Shown here piece by piece: positions 1-12,431 of a stretch of 64,000 nt of DNA (positions within the stretch are counted from its first letter, which is position 1; the number at the start of each line of letters is the position of its first letter). The translations under genes and the position numbers were made by a program. The notes below the pieces were generated by a model. It was not told the DNA's origin. It ran no database searches and saw only the letters and a list, made by a program, of their open reading frames with translations. Location of the stretch: contig JAIUCV010000003.1 in the NCBI GenBank assembly GCA_026724425.1, positions 59,635,088-59,699,087 of the forward strand. Direction: 5' to 3'. Source of the DNA: Erythrophleum ivorense (taxonomy: Eukaryota; Streptophyta; Magnoliopsida; Fabales; Fabaceae).

Positions 1-457
1 TTTCATCAGTTCTTCATTGACATTGATGGATAAACGCCTATTTGCGCCTTTGTTTTTAAACCTGATATGGTTACAGATGTATTTGAATGGTTTGAAATAA
101 CTTGAAAGTTCAAAGAAAACCTTGATTGTCTTTTTAATAAACTTAAAATGATGATTTAGGAACTTTTTTTGGAAGTTCACTTCTTTTGAAGAAAGCAACA
201 AAATCAAGGTAGTAAATACTAAATCTAATAATACTACAAGTTACATGATGAATTGAAATGCTTATAAAAAGTGATTCTCTTATTTATCTATTGTTATATT
301 TATCTGAAACCTTCATTATCAAAGCCTGGTAAAGTAAGACAGAAGAGATCTGTTATCAAGTATGTTGCAAACAAACCATCTGGTTGGTTATCTATTTTTC
401 TTGGTTTATACTTTACTTTGTTTGACGGTGGTAATATTTGCATTTTCTTTTCTGCAG
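1..457 (+). other. Intron of the MEKK1-type gene (3' portion)
   Basis: AT-rich with no reading frame that fits the missing glycine-rich-loop exon. It ends in a pyrimidine-rich tract and AG at 456-457, just before the first visible exon. The upstream coding exons must lie left of position 1. Confidence 0.7.
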
Positions 458-3400
458 TGACGGATTCTTTTTTGCGGTAAAGGAGGTGTCTTTATTGGAT
501 CAAGGAAGCCAGGGAAAACAGAGCATTTTCCAACTTCAGCAGGTGTGAAGGCTTAGTCTTCTCATCAAAGCTTGTGGCATATTCTATATTTATTTATTCT
601 ATCTTTTTCACGGGAAAATTTGATTAAATGGAATCTATTTATGGCCTTTCTTTCAGGAAATATATCTTTTGAGTCAATTTGAACACGAGAACATTGTTCG
701 ATATCTTGGCACAGACAGGGTATGCTGTTCTCTGATTGGAAAGTCTCTTTTGTTCCTCTGGAATATGATATTCCTGGAAAAAAAAAATATTTGCATTTTC
801 ATGACTGAGGCAATTTAAATAAGCATTTTGTAAATCTTCAAGCGTCTTCTTGACTTCTGTGGGGCTGCCGCAAGGGGATAAATCCTTTCTTTGGGTATTT
901 CAGATGGTAAAATTGTAGAAATCCAAGGTTAATTTTTCCTCTGAACTTATTTTATTAAACAAAAAAAACATTATATTTATAAATGATAAAAGAGATGATA
1001 AAAGAGAAAATAGATTCCTATTTCAACTAAAACATATAACTCCAAAAAGAAAAAAGATAGCTTTATCCCAATCAAAACAAAATACTTAAGCTAATCCTGA
1101 ATGTGTAAGAATGTTATCCAAAACTAATTAAAAGCAAATAAGCCTTAATTAAAATAAAATAACTAAAAGTGACTTAATTAAAATTTACAGAAAATTTGAA
1201 CACTCTCCTTCAAGTTGAATATTTCAGCTTAGAGTTAATTTTCTGGCAATGCCAATCTTTTTCTTTCTCGACATTTAGAAATTAGTCTAAAAAATTTCTT
1301 CATTCTTGTCTTTTTTTTTTTGGGGCGGTGGGAGGGGGGTTTCTGATTCTCTGTCTTCTTCTTCCCCTCAATTTGTAGTAAGGGTTTTGATTTTGGACAT
1401 CCTCTTTTTAAAATTTTTTATGAGATGGAAATCTTGGTTTTTGCTAACCATCAACATATGATTTTTTTCACATTAACTATCTACATATATGTATATATAT
1501 ATTGTTAACATTGTGTGAAGGATGTGCTTACTGAACATATCCAAGAGGCGGTACCACGGTGTATGTTAGTTGCAGATGATATTGTCTTACTTGGGGAATC
1601 GAGAGTGGAAATGAATGAGAAGTTAGAGAGGTGGATATTAGCTTTGGAAACTCATGGATTTCGTTTAAGTAGAAGTAAAATGGAGTATATGGAGTGTAAG
1701 TTTAGTAAGAGACACACCACTTCTAGTGTAAAAGTGAAAATTGGAGAACATATTATTCCACAAATCACACGATTTAAATATCTTGGATCCGTCATACAAC
1801 ATAACAGGGAAATAGAAGAAGACGTAAAACATAGAATTCAAGCGGGGTGGATGAAGTGGAGGAGTGTTTCGGGTGTTATTTGTGATAGAAGAGTACCACT
1901 CAAACTTAAGGGTAAATTTTATCGTACAGTTATAAGACCAGCAATGTTGTATGGAACTGAGTGTTGGGCAATAAAAAGTCAACAAGAGAATAAGTTAAAT
2001 GTTGCAGAGATGAGAATGTTGCGTTGGATGAGTGGACACACTAGACTAGATCGGATTAGAAATGAATACATTAGAGAGAAAGTGGAAGTCGCACCTATAG
2101 TGGAAAAGATTGTAGAATCAAGACTTAAATGGTTTGGTCATGTTGGGAGGAGACCTATAGAAGCTCCAGTTAGGAGAGTAGATGAGATGGAGAATAGTCC
2201 AATAATTAGAGGTAGAGGAAGACCAAGAAAAACTATAGAAGAAATTATTAAGAGAGATTTAGATTTAAATGGTTTGTCTAAAAATATGATTTACGATAGG
2301 AGTTTATGGCGTCGATTGATCCATGTAGCCGACCCCACTTAGTGGGAAAAGGCTTTATTGTTGTTGTTGTTGTTGTTGTTGTGTGAAAGGGTGGCTGGCT
2401 GCCAGATTGTGGGATTTGACCAACCGTCTCTCCCATGATAGCAGAATGGTAATTCCAAATTTTGGATATTTTTGTTAAAAATAAGATCAAGGAAGTGCTC
2501 CGGAATAATGCGTTTCTATGCGTTTGGTTGACCAAACTTGGCCATGCTTTGTGTTGGCTAGACTTGGCCATTTAAGATAGGTCAGGCCCTCTTGGGGCCT
2601 TGATACTATGTAGAAATTCAAGATTAATTTTTTCTTTAAACTTGTTTTATTAGATGTAACATTACATTTATAGATGATGAAAAAAATGATATGAGAGAAA
2701 ATAAACTCGTACTTCAACTAAAACATGTAACTCCAAAAAAAAAAAAGATAACTTTATCATAATCAAAATAGGATAAATCTATTTTAATTAAAATAGAAAA
2801 TATAAACTAATCTTATCCTAATTAAAACAAAACATTTAAGCTAATTTTAAACGTATAAAAATGTTACTCGAAACTAACTAGAAATCCAAAACTATCTAAA
2901 AAAAAGTTTTAATTAAAATAAAAATAATTTAATTAAAATTAACGGTAATTTCTAGCAAAAATAATAAATTAATTTTTTTTTAATCTTAATTCTAATGAAC
3001 CAAATTTGAAACAAACTTCCTTATGGAAGACACTTGAAGTGGTATAAGCTACCTTTATCTATGTAAGACCCTTGGAGTAGTATGAGCTGCCTTTATCTAA
3101 GTTTTTGAACTCACCTTATGGTTCTTGTTGTCATTTTGCCTCATCTTTTCCTCCTTTTGGGTTGCAAAGCTTCATGGTTTACTTATGGTTCTTGTTGTCA
3201 TTTTGCCTCATCTTTTCCTCCTTTTGGGTTGCAAAGCTTCATGGTTTATGGCAGTTAACTGACTGGCTATTTGATGTCTTTATTCCTCTAATTTTTACCT
3301 TGAAATGTTCCAACTGAAACAACTTAATGTTTGATGGACCATATCTATGAATTTCTTTCAATGATGATTGACTTCTTTTTCCTACTTTCTGGATGGATAG

Positions 3401-5169
3401 GGTTTATTAGCATGTCTCCTTGTCCAGCTGTCTGCTTTCTGGATTATTTTATGTCTGGCTCTATCATTTGATAGCATTTGCATTTCTAGTATTCTTATTT
3501 CTCTCCTTTTCTTTGTTACTAATAACTTTTCTTTCTTAGGACGTAACTACACTATACATCTTCCTTGAGCTTGTAACCAAAGGGTCATTGGCAAGACTCT
3601 ATCAAAAGTATCGTCTAAGGGATTCTCAAGTTTCTTCATACACAAGGCAGATTTTAAGTGGTTTAAAGTATCTTCATGATCGTGATGTGGTTCACAGGTA
3701 ACTTGACACATACTAGGTTGATGCAATCCAATGGTTCTAATCACAGCAATCTGATATAGGTTAGGTAGGAAGTGTAGCTAGCTTGGTTAATGATATTTCA
3801 TTGTTGTGGTAAAGGCTCGAGGGAATTTTGTTTTGTGCCTAATGTTCGAGGGAAAGGAATCCTAAAATGTTCTGGGGAACAGAAGTGGTTCTTCGTGTGC
3901 ATGTCTGTGTTGCTGTCTCAAATTGTGAAATTTGATATCTGATTGCAACTGGATGACAAGTGATAATTTTTATGGTGTATGACATTCAGGGACATCAAGT
4001 GTGCCAATATATTGGTTGATGCAAATGGATCAGTAAAGCTTGCTGATTTTGGGCTAGCCAAGGTACCCTTAATCATTGAAACAAATTTTCCATTCAGTGC
4101 CCGCTTTATTTTAATCCAAAAGAAAAAAAAGGATCATCTTATTAATGCAAATTCCAAATGCTAGCTGCTTGAATTTATATTATTGATTATTTTACATTCA
4201 CAGGCAACCAATATGAATGATGTTAAATCAAGCAAAGGCTCCCCGTATTGGATGGCCCCTGAGGTTAGCTGCTGCTCTTGTGTAATTTGTTATATTATAG
4301 TTCCTTCAACTGTATGAACTAGAATGAGATGATATAGTTGTCCAGTTCAGTTGCTAGTCTGTGGTATATATTTTTGAAATGTCCTAATTTGCTGTGAAAC
4401 ATGAGGTTAAACTCTCTGTAAATTATTCAACTTAAGTATATGCTTCCATTGATTTTTTTTATACCAGAGTGCACATTCCCAATCTTGAAATCATTATATT
4501 TCAGCTCATTTGTAATTTACTGGGAAATTTTTAATTAATTGTTATATAAATTTTCATACCACATGAGCTTACATGTGACTGGTATAGATTGAATTGTTTG
4601 ATTGTAGGTCGTAAATTTAAGAAACCGTGGTTATGGCCTAGCAGCTGATATATGGAGCTTGGGATGCACAGTTTTGGAGATGTTGACACAGCAGCCTCCC
4701 TACTCTCATTTGGAAGGAGTATGTCTAACATTTCTCAATACTATCTTTTCTTTATCTTAAAGTTTGGTTATTTCCTTGATTCATCTATTATTGACTAGAT
4801 TTTCTCTCCGTTACCTTTACTTTCCCACTTATACAAATTTCCTTCAGAATTTTAGTTAACTTGGCTTTTCAGATTTCAGACCATGAAGCTAGACAAGCTA
4901 GACTTCTCTTTAAACTTGGATAACTAGTGATATATATTTTTTCTTTGTTACAATAGATGCAAGCATTATTTCGGATTGGTAGAGGTGAACCTCCACCTGT
5001 TCCAGAATCTTTATCAAAAGATGCCCGAGATTTCATTCTTAAGTGCCTACAAGTTAACCCTAATAAAAGGCCAACTGCAGTCCAGTTATTGGATCATCCA
5101 TTTGTAAAGAGGCCATTTCTATCTCCCATAAGTCCTGCTTCTCCGCATATTAATAATTTACGGTTTTGA
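458..5169 (+). CDS. MEKK1-type MAP kinase kinase kinase, kinase domain (5' partial)
   Basis: Serine/threonine kinase at the top of a MAPK cascade, expected to phosphorylate MAPK kinases in stress and defence signalling. Seven exons can be read: 458-542, 657-719, 3540-3697, 3990-4062, 4204-4263, 4608-4718 and 4957-5169; all joins keep frame and use GT/AG. Seen in order: the ATP-site lysine in FAVKEV (exon 1), catalytic HRDIKCAN (split between exons 3 and 4), ADFGLAK, activation segment GSPYWMAPE, ADIWSLGCTVLEM, and the family signature ALFRIGRGEPPPVP in the last exon, ending in TGA at 5167-5169. The glycine-rich loop and the N-terminal regulatory region lie left of the window; exon 1 enters in phase with one base of a split codon. 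The C-terminal kinase position and exon sequences fit the plant MEKK1 subgroup better than ANP or YODA types. The second visible intron (720-3539) is swollen by transposons. No inactivating change is visible. Confidence 0.93.
914..1202 (-). repeat. 3' LTR of the TRIM-like element
   Basis: Read on the - strand it starts TGTTCAAATTTTCTG directly after a purine-rich tract and ends in TTTCTACA. It matches 2609-2957 along most of its length. Confidence 0.78.
1522..2378 (+). mobile_element. 5'-truncated RTE-type LINE
   Basis: Non-LTR retrotransposon tail. The frame from 1515 to the TAG at 2340-2342 encodes the C-terminal part of an RTE-clade reverse transcriptase: FADD-box relative VADDIVLL, then KYLGSVIQ, IRPAMLYGTECW, AEMRMLRWM, RLKWFGHV and RGRGRPRKT, ending in HVADPT. 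The 3' end is a (TTG)n run (about 2358-2380), the usual tail of plant RTE elements. A target duplication is visible: TTGTGTGAAGG at 1511-1521 and TTGTGTGAAAGG at 2379-2390. The element therefore begins at about 1522, and the first codons of the open frame belong to the target. About 270 codons stay open, which suggests it is younger than its surroundings, but without the upstream endonuclease and RT fingers it cannot be autonomous. Confidence 0.9.
2609..2957 (-). repeat. 5' LTR of the TRIM-like element
   Basis: Diverged direct copy of 914-1202 with an extra AT-rich block near 2770-2820. On the - strand its end is followed at once by the tRNA-primer-like site at 2595-2608. Confidence 0.78.
3115..3248. 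repeat. Perfect 67-bp tandem duplication in the MEKK1-type intron
   Basis: Units 3115-3181 and 3182-3248 start CTTATGGTTCTTGTTG and appear identical base for base. Identity implies a recent slippage or replication event. It lies about 290 bp upstream of the exon at 3540. Confidence 0.93.
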
Positions 5170-7057
5170 GGGCTCTCAGTCTCTGGATCAGCAATATGGC
5201 ATCTGTGTAAATTTGAAATATAGCACCTCTTCTACTGCCACCAGGAAGGTCGTACGCATCTTCTATTTTCTATAGTTCATCTAAACGGAGCACGGAGGAA
5301 TACTGTTATTGGGTTGCTGAGAAATTAAGATACAGGCTAGAAGCCAATGAAAACTTGTCAAAGTGGGTATGTCTGGTGGTGAGGTCCATTAGCACACCCA
5401 TTTTGGTAAGTTTCCATCGATTCCTAGTTCTAACTGGCTGTGCATGAAGTTCATTCAAGAATTACCTTTACAGTATGATTGAATTGAGGGGAATGGAAGA
5501 GAGAGAAAAGAAAGGGAAAGCTTAATTAGACCTTCCCGTTGATTTTAGTCCAGATCAAACCCTCCTTCACCTTCCTGGTTTTTCTTCGAGCATACCCTTG
5601 GACCAGCGGAATATACATGAAAATTGAAAGGGCTACTAGAAGGCATGCAGATATCTACCGAGCCGGGCTTTTCAATCTTCAGCTAGTCTGGCTATAATCT
5701 TATCCACCATGCTGGTGCCTGGTGAAGGTAGAATCAAAGAGAAAGGGCTTTTGTGAGGTTGACTTCCAGTGTTCCACAAAGATTTCAGCTTGCCGCCGAA
5801 TGAAAAGCAGTGACTCCTTCATATCAAAATGTGAGTCTTCTTATTAGAGACTTGAAAAGGGGACTAGACACACGCATCAAGGAGAGGATAGACTTATTCA
5901 TTCTCAACGAATGCTCTATGGGGCAGTATGGCCACACCATGAGAATGCTATGGCCATGTTGTTCGTCATTTGGTGAAGGATTTTTTTTGAATCCGCTGGT
6001 TAAATACTGTAGCTTTTGAAGTTCATTTTGCAAAGCAATGGTGATCCCATTATTTCACCTTGAAAAATTCCAAGTAAATTCAATCTACTGAGGATAAGTA
6101 AACTATGCCATTTATGAATGTCAAATATATCTTTCAGTGAGACTGATATTTGACATGTTTATATGTTTATTCATAATTGACTTAGTTTATTTATCTCTTT
6201 GGATCAATTTACCCATGGATCAGATCAGGAATTCATGCGTGCGCGATTGCTTTTGCGTGTAAGTTCTGCAGTCTCAAGTCTGGTGCGGGTTGTGGCTTGT
6301 ACTTACGCTACAGTCACAGGGATCTCAGCTGTAAAAGCAAAGCCAAAGAAAAGAGTTGGCCAACAGGAAAGCAATCACTTTTGTATATATGGACTTCTAG
6401 ACTATTTCTGCAATTAGAGCAATGGTGAAAGTTTTTCACTTTCTTGCAATTAAGTAGTGTATAATACTTGAAATGTCGTTACTAATCTGGGGTCTGAATG
6501 TAAAATTGTTTCATTCTTTCCTCGTATGGTTCGAGGGATATGGGTAAAACACGTGGTTAGTTCTATGTACCTTTTTTACAGTAGTCATTCATAGTTATAG
6601 GTATGTCATTTTTTGACAAATTATTTTTGATTTAGAATTTAAGCTTAAAAATGATTCTAGTACCATGAAGCAAGTGGGTCAAGTTTAATATGGCTTAATC
6701 ATGATGAAGAAATGTTACCCGATGTGAGAAGGGTTCGGCTACACGTCAGAACTTATTAGAAGGGTAGGAGTTTATTTTGGGCCCAATGGAGTGCAAATAC
6801 TGACCTGCATAAGGGTTTGCAGATAATTTATTTAGACAAGATTTTTTTTTTCAACTTATAAAAGAAAAACAAGACTTTGAGATCAAATCTAAGCATAGTT
6901 TTGAAAATCCAACTAAACCAGTCGATTGGACTAAAAAAATCAGTAAATTGGTCATTATTTTGATCTATTTGAACTACAACTGTTGGAATCAATCAAAAAT
7001 CAATTAGTTCAACAAGTTAGAATGTTTTGCTTCTTTTTTTTTGGATTTTCTTGTTTG

Positions 7058-7094
<37 letters not shown>

Positions 7095-7798
7095 ATAGTT
7101 GAGAGGAGAAAGGCTTCTCTGCAGTCGTGGCCGGGTGCAGTTGCGGTGCAGTCAGGCTATTTGGAGATTTTCATATTTTGTGAGTTAAAAAATAAGAAAA
7201 AAAAAGAAAGGTTAGAGATGACAAAATGAATTGAATGGATGTCATGTTGACACCACCGAATTGAGAGAAGCCGGATCCAGTTGAGAATAGGTTAGGTACC
7301 GGCAATGTCACAGTAGACACAACCCCGTACCGAGAATGGGTTCTTCTCTGGCTAGATGGCGGCAGCCATGGCCGAAAGTGTAAATACCTTCACTAGTTAA
7401 ATAACTAATTTGGTTTTAAAATAATCAAATCTAAGTATATCAAGTTTTTTGACACTTGAATTAAAAGAAATGTGTCACTTGAGCTCTACTTTGATTCTTG
7501 ATAGATTATTGCTATCAATTTGATATTTTGCAAATTTTGTCACTCTAGTATGGCATATATGATTTCATTCGAACATCAAAGGATGTAAACACAAACATTG
7601 GGTTCTTGTCCCCTGAACTCATGCCAAGAAACTATATTACAGACTCTAAAAGTAAATCCTGACTCAACTGAGGTATAAAACCTCAAAAACTACAAGTTGA
7701 AAGAAGAAAAATCAATCAACGGAATATCCCCTTGAGTGTGCAGAAGGAAATACATGCAACACCTCGTATAAACACAATGCTTCACTTGTTTTCTGAAG
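5170..7798. other. 3' UTR of the kinase gene and convergent intergenic spacer
   Basis: The first 1-1.3 kb is less AT-rich and probably carries the 3' UTR of the kinase gene. Beyond about 6480 the sequence is AT-rich and repetitive in style. Short open frames at 5810-6019 and 6199-6417 match no family I know. The NDC80 3' end comes from the other strand, so the two genes converge here. Confidence 0.55.
7060..7091. repeat. (AG)n microsatellite
   Basis: About 16 uninterrupted AG dinucleotides in the intergenic spacer, followed by a purine-rich stretch. Confidence 0.95.
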
Positions 7799-10700
7799 TT
7801 ACCTGCTACGGTTTGTATGAAATATATTACCTAACTGAGCTGGGAACGAGCCCCTGTATGCATCTGAGACAGCAACTGCTGTATCTGAAAGATCACTCTT
7901 CATCTCTGAAATTTTGGATCCTACATATTCCTTGAACTTTGAGATTGAATCAACCAGCATAAAAAGTTCTTGAGCACGCCTCTGAATTTCTTCTTCATTT
8001 TGTTTAATCGCTTCCTGCAACTTCAATTTAGAGACCTTGACAAACATGAAAGTTCATTAGATACAATGCAATACTATCACATAAATTACGATACATTTAA
8101 CAGAAGAAATAACATATGCATTATTGCAGAAGGCAAAACCTCAGTTCCATCTTCATTCTGAACTTATTTACTTTAGAATTATAATTCAGGGAGTGGTCGT
8201 GAGCGCGCTGTTTGAACTTGAATTGTGCCCTGTTGTCAAGCTAAACAAAGCTCTAGCATGGCTTGATGGCTCTTAAACCAGATCGAACTACATATATGTA
8301 ATTTACATATATTTGGATATATATATATATATATATATTCACATATTTGTAATTTAAATGTGTTCCGGATACGCATTAGGGTGCAACTTAAATATATTTT
8401 TAAGCTTAGCTTAAACACAAGATGGAGGGAGTGGCGTTGGATTAAGAGATTATGTTGTTGATAATTAATTTCATATTCCTTACGTTTGGCATGCATATAG
8501 TCAAAATCTCCCTCCTTAAGTATTAAACTAGCTTTTGTGTTTTTTCTCCCAATTTTTCCTGCTCATTTATCAATTGCCAAAAACCGAAGCTGGTATGGAA
8601 TAGATTCAATAAGCACATACAAGCTAAGAACACTAACACTCTCCCTCACGTGGAAGCACATGGACAACAAACTAGGCATAACACATAAAAAGCAAAAATA
8701 GAAACTAGAACAACTATACTTATATTAAGCTTAAACTACTAATAATCCTTAATATGTGCACTGCTTGTGATGTGGACCTAAGAAAAGAAATTTAGTTGAA
8801 AGTCATCACAATGTTAGATCGTGGCATTCTGTTCAATAAGATTTGTCCCAATAACTTATTTTAAAGGAGAGAAAGGCTGAACATTGTGGACTTTATACTG
8901 ACTAGGGAGTATTGCTTGCCTCCTTAAATTGATTGGAAGTTTAAAACACAACAGAGAGCACTGAACACAACAGTGACTGACAGCCGGGTCCAGCAAGGTG
9001 AAATGAATTCTTGGCCTTTCAATTGATTTTAAAGATATAGACAACAAACAAGTCATTACCTTTAGAACCTCAGCCGCCTCCCTTTCCACAATGTCTAGAT
9101 TATGAGCCTCTTGATGGACATCCTCCAACATTTTCTCTGCTTCAGCTGCGCATCTACATGTGTAATCCTGTGTTTCTTTCTTTAACATGTTCAGTTGAGC
9201 TTCCATCTGATGGATAAATCATCATGCAGTAGCAGAAGAAAGTCAAACAACAGTCTCCGCAGAACAAGACTGTTTTTCTAGGACCCTTCTAAAACCAACA
9301 AAGAATGCAAGAGCATAACAAAAATTTTGGCCAGAAAATAAAAAAGGGACAGTAGCATTGTGCATCAGTTGAATTAATTATCTGATACAATACTGTATTC
9401 CACTTCCAAAAGTTTACATTTTTCCCCAAACATTATACTGCTCTCTACAAAGGATCAGTATAAAATGGGTAGGCATGTCTGTATATCTATATATATATAT
9501 ATTGGCCTGTACTTGAATTACAACTTAGACAACAAAGCCACCTATAATACTGCAACAACACTGCCCTTGCACTAACCTCCAACATTCCAATTCCTGCCTG
9601 CCAGCACTAGCACCCAATTTAAATCTGGCACCACTCAATGGTGTATTTGCATTTTATTATATATATATATATTGTCTCAAATGTTTTATAATTCTAATAA
9701 AAGAACAGCAACATCTCTATCTTACTCACTATCCATATGTGAGATGCCATCGCATATGTGTTATTGTATTCATACTTATACATCCATAAGTTGGAATTGT
9801 AACTTGCACACTATATACATAGCCAAAATTAAAAAAAAAAAATTGCACATGATATACTGTATAGTAGACAATAATATGAAATTAAGAATCAATATCATTG
9901 TCTAAAGTTCTGAAAGTGATTCACTTACTTCATCAATTTTTGACTGCAGTTCGACATTGCTATTTCTTTTCCACTCAATCCTCGCAGCATTTTCACTGCA
10001 CTTTTGCTGAAGGGAAATCGATTCTTCCAACTTTTTCATAGAACTTTTCTTTATGTCATCAGCAATCGAGTTAAGTGCAGGCTTTAGTGTCAATTTGGGA
10101 TTTATACCCATTATCTCAGAAGGTGTGGATCCCTTGGCATTCAACTGATACTTACCATTATCAATCTTCAACCTAGAAACACAAGTGTGTGTGTGTGAGA
10201 GAGAGGATTTGTTGGAGCTGATTCTAGAGATATCTAACACCAAGATGATAGAAATAACATTCACAGCATAAAAACAATTAAATCGCTTCATTTTAATGAG
10301 ACTGTCATTAGATGTTATGGTTATAAGCCCCATTGTTCTTGTGTTTCAAACAGAATTTAAATAAAAATTATGCTTATAATATACAAATGGCTTGCACCTG
10401 TGTACGGATACAAGCTCTAAAATAACCTCAGAAAATGATTATGTAACAGAACATTAGTAGAAATAACCTCCTTAAGGCCTGGTTGCAGTCCAATGCTAAC
10501 GCCTCTAGGTCTTTGACCTTGTGCCCGAGAGAAGCCTCAAGATCCCATGACTTCTCCTCCCAGGCATTCCTAGCAAGCTCTGCCTCCGCAATGTCCCTCT
10601 CCACAGCCTGCAATTCCCTCCTCATCCTCTCCATATCCCTTGCATTAAACGTCTGCAACTCGACCCTCTTCTTTAACTCTTCATTTTCCTCACAAATCTT

Positions 10701-11582
10701 CTTGTTCTCCTGTACCTTGGCCTCCAGCTGCTTCTCTTTATCTGACAAAACCCTCTCCACCTCCTTTATCCTCACTGTGAATTCCTCAATCATCTTATGG
10801 AACTTGTTGACATCATCTTCCAAGAGACTCTTCTCCTTCTCAAGCACTTCCCTTTGAGATGGCCTTGACTTCAACTCCTCGAATTCTGCCGCGAGTTTCA
10901 ACATCTCTTCCTCCGTAGCTTTCACTTTCTCCGCCGCGTACCCTTTCTCCCTCTCCAGTTTCTCTTTACATTGACGGTCCAATTCATCCACAGCATCATC
11001 ATCCCCCCTTATGTAGTGCAAATAGCTATTCAGCGTATATAGATACAAAACATTTGTTTCAACATGCGACGACGCCTCCCGCAACGACGAGAGGTGATCA
11101 TTGTACCTAGCGATCTGCACAAGCCAGTGAATGAGAGCCAACAAGGTGGGCCACTGGTGAGGAGCAGCAGGAGATTTAAGAATCGATTTGTTGAGCTTGA
11201 AAGGGTAGTTGAGGAACTTGAGGAGAACCGGTAAACCATCCTCGATCTTCGACGCGGGAAAATCGAGACGGGACATAAGGAATTTGAGGGTTTCAGTGAT
11301 GTCTTTGGCGGAAGGGAAAGTAGATTTGAAGGAAATAGGGAAGGAGAGAGAGGAAAGGTAGGAATTGATGGTGGAGACCGCAGATTGTTGAAACGACCGT
11401 TCTTTGTAGAGGTCGATGCTGGTGGCACGGCCGCCAGCGCCGGCGGAAGATGGGCGGCTGCTGGCGAAACTGGCATCGGAATCACGGGCGGAGGAACCGG
11501 GAAACTGGCGGTGATAGAAGTCCATCGGCGTCGGCGGTGGTTTGAGCGATTCTTTGGGTTGACGACGACCGGCGGGCCTCAT
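7799..11582 (-). CDS. NDC80: NDC80/HEC1 kinetochore complex subunit, complete
   Basis: Outer-kinetochore protein that binds spindle microtubules through its N-terminal calponin-homology head and pairs with NUF2 through a long coiled coil. Four exons on the - strand: 11582-10468, 10172-9929, 9206-9060 and 8035-7799 (TAA stop). They total 1743 nt or 580 aa, close to the roughly 570 aa of plant orthologues, and every junction keeps frame with GT/AG. Exon 1 encodes a short basic tail, the plant-typical RDSDASFASSRPSS, the head (about residues 65-185, with AKDITETLKFLMSRLDFP and HQWPTLLALIHWLV) and the start of the coil, including RMRRELQAVERDIAEAE and LDCNQALRR. Exons 2-4 continue the coil to SISKFKEYVGSKISEMKSD. 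I chose the ATG at 11582 because MRPAGRR resembles family N termini; an in-frame ATG at 11693 would add 37 unlikely residues. The gene looks intact. Confidence 0.95.
8590..8638 (-). repeat. LTR-start remnant in NDC80 intron 3
   Basis: On the - strand a block beginning TGTTAGTGTTCTTAGCTTGT follows a purine tract (CACGTGAGGGAGAG), the layout of a polypurine tract and 3' LTR start. About 50 bp recur, diverged, at 29222-29263. No partner LTR was found nearby. Confidence 0.45.
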
Positions 11583-12426
11583 CTCCGGCGACACACGCAG
11601 TAGCTTCGCAGTGTGTTTTGAAGTGATTTTGGTTTTCCCGCTTACACTTGACGGGCCACGTACGAGATAAACGTGCGCTGGACCATTGCCCATGTGGTAG
11701 ATCGTTTTTTTTTAATTAAAATTAAAGTGCAGTTATTTATATATTAAATAATGAAAGAATTATAATAAAAAATAGAAAAAATTATTTTTAAAAATCTATT
11801 ATTATTTATTTTAGAATGATTACTATTAAATTTAGTAATCAACAGTTAAATCGAGTCGTAACAAATTTTTAAAAATAAATTTTTTGTTTCTTAATTTTTA
11901 AACATAATTTTTTTATAAATAAATTATAGAGATATTTTTTAATTTTTATTAAAATTATATAATTTTTTTATTTTTAAGATATATGCAAATTTTTTAAAAT
12001 AAAAAATTAGTCTACACTTTAAACTAATTTTAAAATTTTCATTTCAATGTAACTTATTTTGTGTCAAAATCTATAAATTTTGTTTATTTTAAATTTAAAA
12101 TTTTAACTTTTTTATATTGATTAAATATACATTTGATTTTTTTATATTATATTAATAATATATATAACGATATTTTGATCAAAATAAATATAATTATATT
12201 TCATGTTTTAAAGTACAAGTATATTTTTTAATTTAAAAAATTATGTAATTTAAATATTAAAAAAAGGCAATTTTTTGATAAATATATTAACAAACTAAGT
12301 TGAGAACAAAAACCTCTATACATTTGAGACAATAGCTATTTTTGAAAGATAATTCTTTCATTTCTAGAATTTTGGACCCTATATATTATTAACAGTAGAT
12401 CCTCTTTGTATTTTAAAATTGATTTA
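11583..12426. other. NDC80 upstream region, very AT-rich
   Basis: The first 110 bp upstream of the NDC80 start are GC-rich and likely include the 5' UTR. From about 11700 the sequence is extremely AT-rich with poly(A) and poly(T) runs and no open frames. I cannot place a TATA box with confidence. Confidence 0.6.
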
Positions 12427-12431
12427 ATACC

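Larger units (their letters stand above)
914..2957 (-). mobile_element. Small non-autonomous LTR retrotransposon (TRIM-like) in the MEKK1-type intron
   Basis: Two related direct repeats frame this element: 914-1202 and 2609-2957. Read on the - strand, each begins TG and ends CA. The right copy (5' LTR) is followed by a primer-binding-like site (2595-2608, TAGTATCAAGGCCC against the usual TGGTATCAGAGC). The left copy (3' LTR) is preceded by a purine tract, GAAGGAGAG. Both outer flanks are AAAAT (909-913 and 2958-2962), a 5-bp target duplication. Without the LINE inserted inside it, the element would be about 1.2 kb and has no gag or pol coding that I can recognise. The right LTR is about 60 bp longer because of an internal insertion, and the copies are clearly diverged, so the insertion is not recent. 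Confidence 0.8.

Noticed and set aside
5810..6033. Overlapping 69-aa frames on both strands downstream of the kinase gene
   Set aside because: No family resemblance; most likely 3' UTR or spacer.
10483..10857. 124-aa + strand open frame
   Set aside because: It is antisense to the NDC80 coiled-coil exon; its Ser/Leu-rich composition is the mirror of Lys/Glu codons.
11030..11485. 151-aa - strand frame, Pro/Ser-rich
   Set aside because: Out-of-frame shadow of NDC80 exon 1 on the same strand; the NDC80 frame is clearly the coding one.
11583..11693. Longer NDC80 N terminus from the ATG at 11693
   Set aside because: The added 37 residues do not look like the NDC80 tail, while MRPAGRR at 11582 resembles the usual start. 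It is probably 5' UTR.
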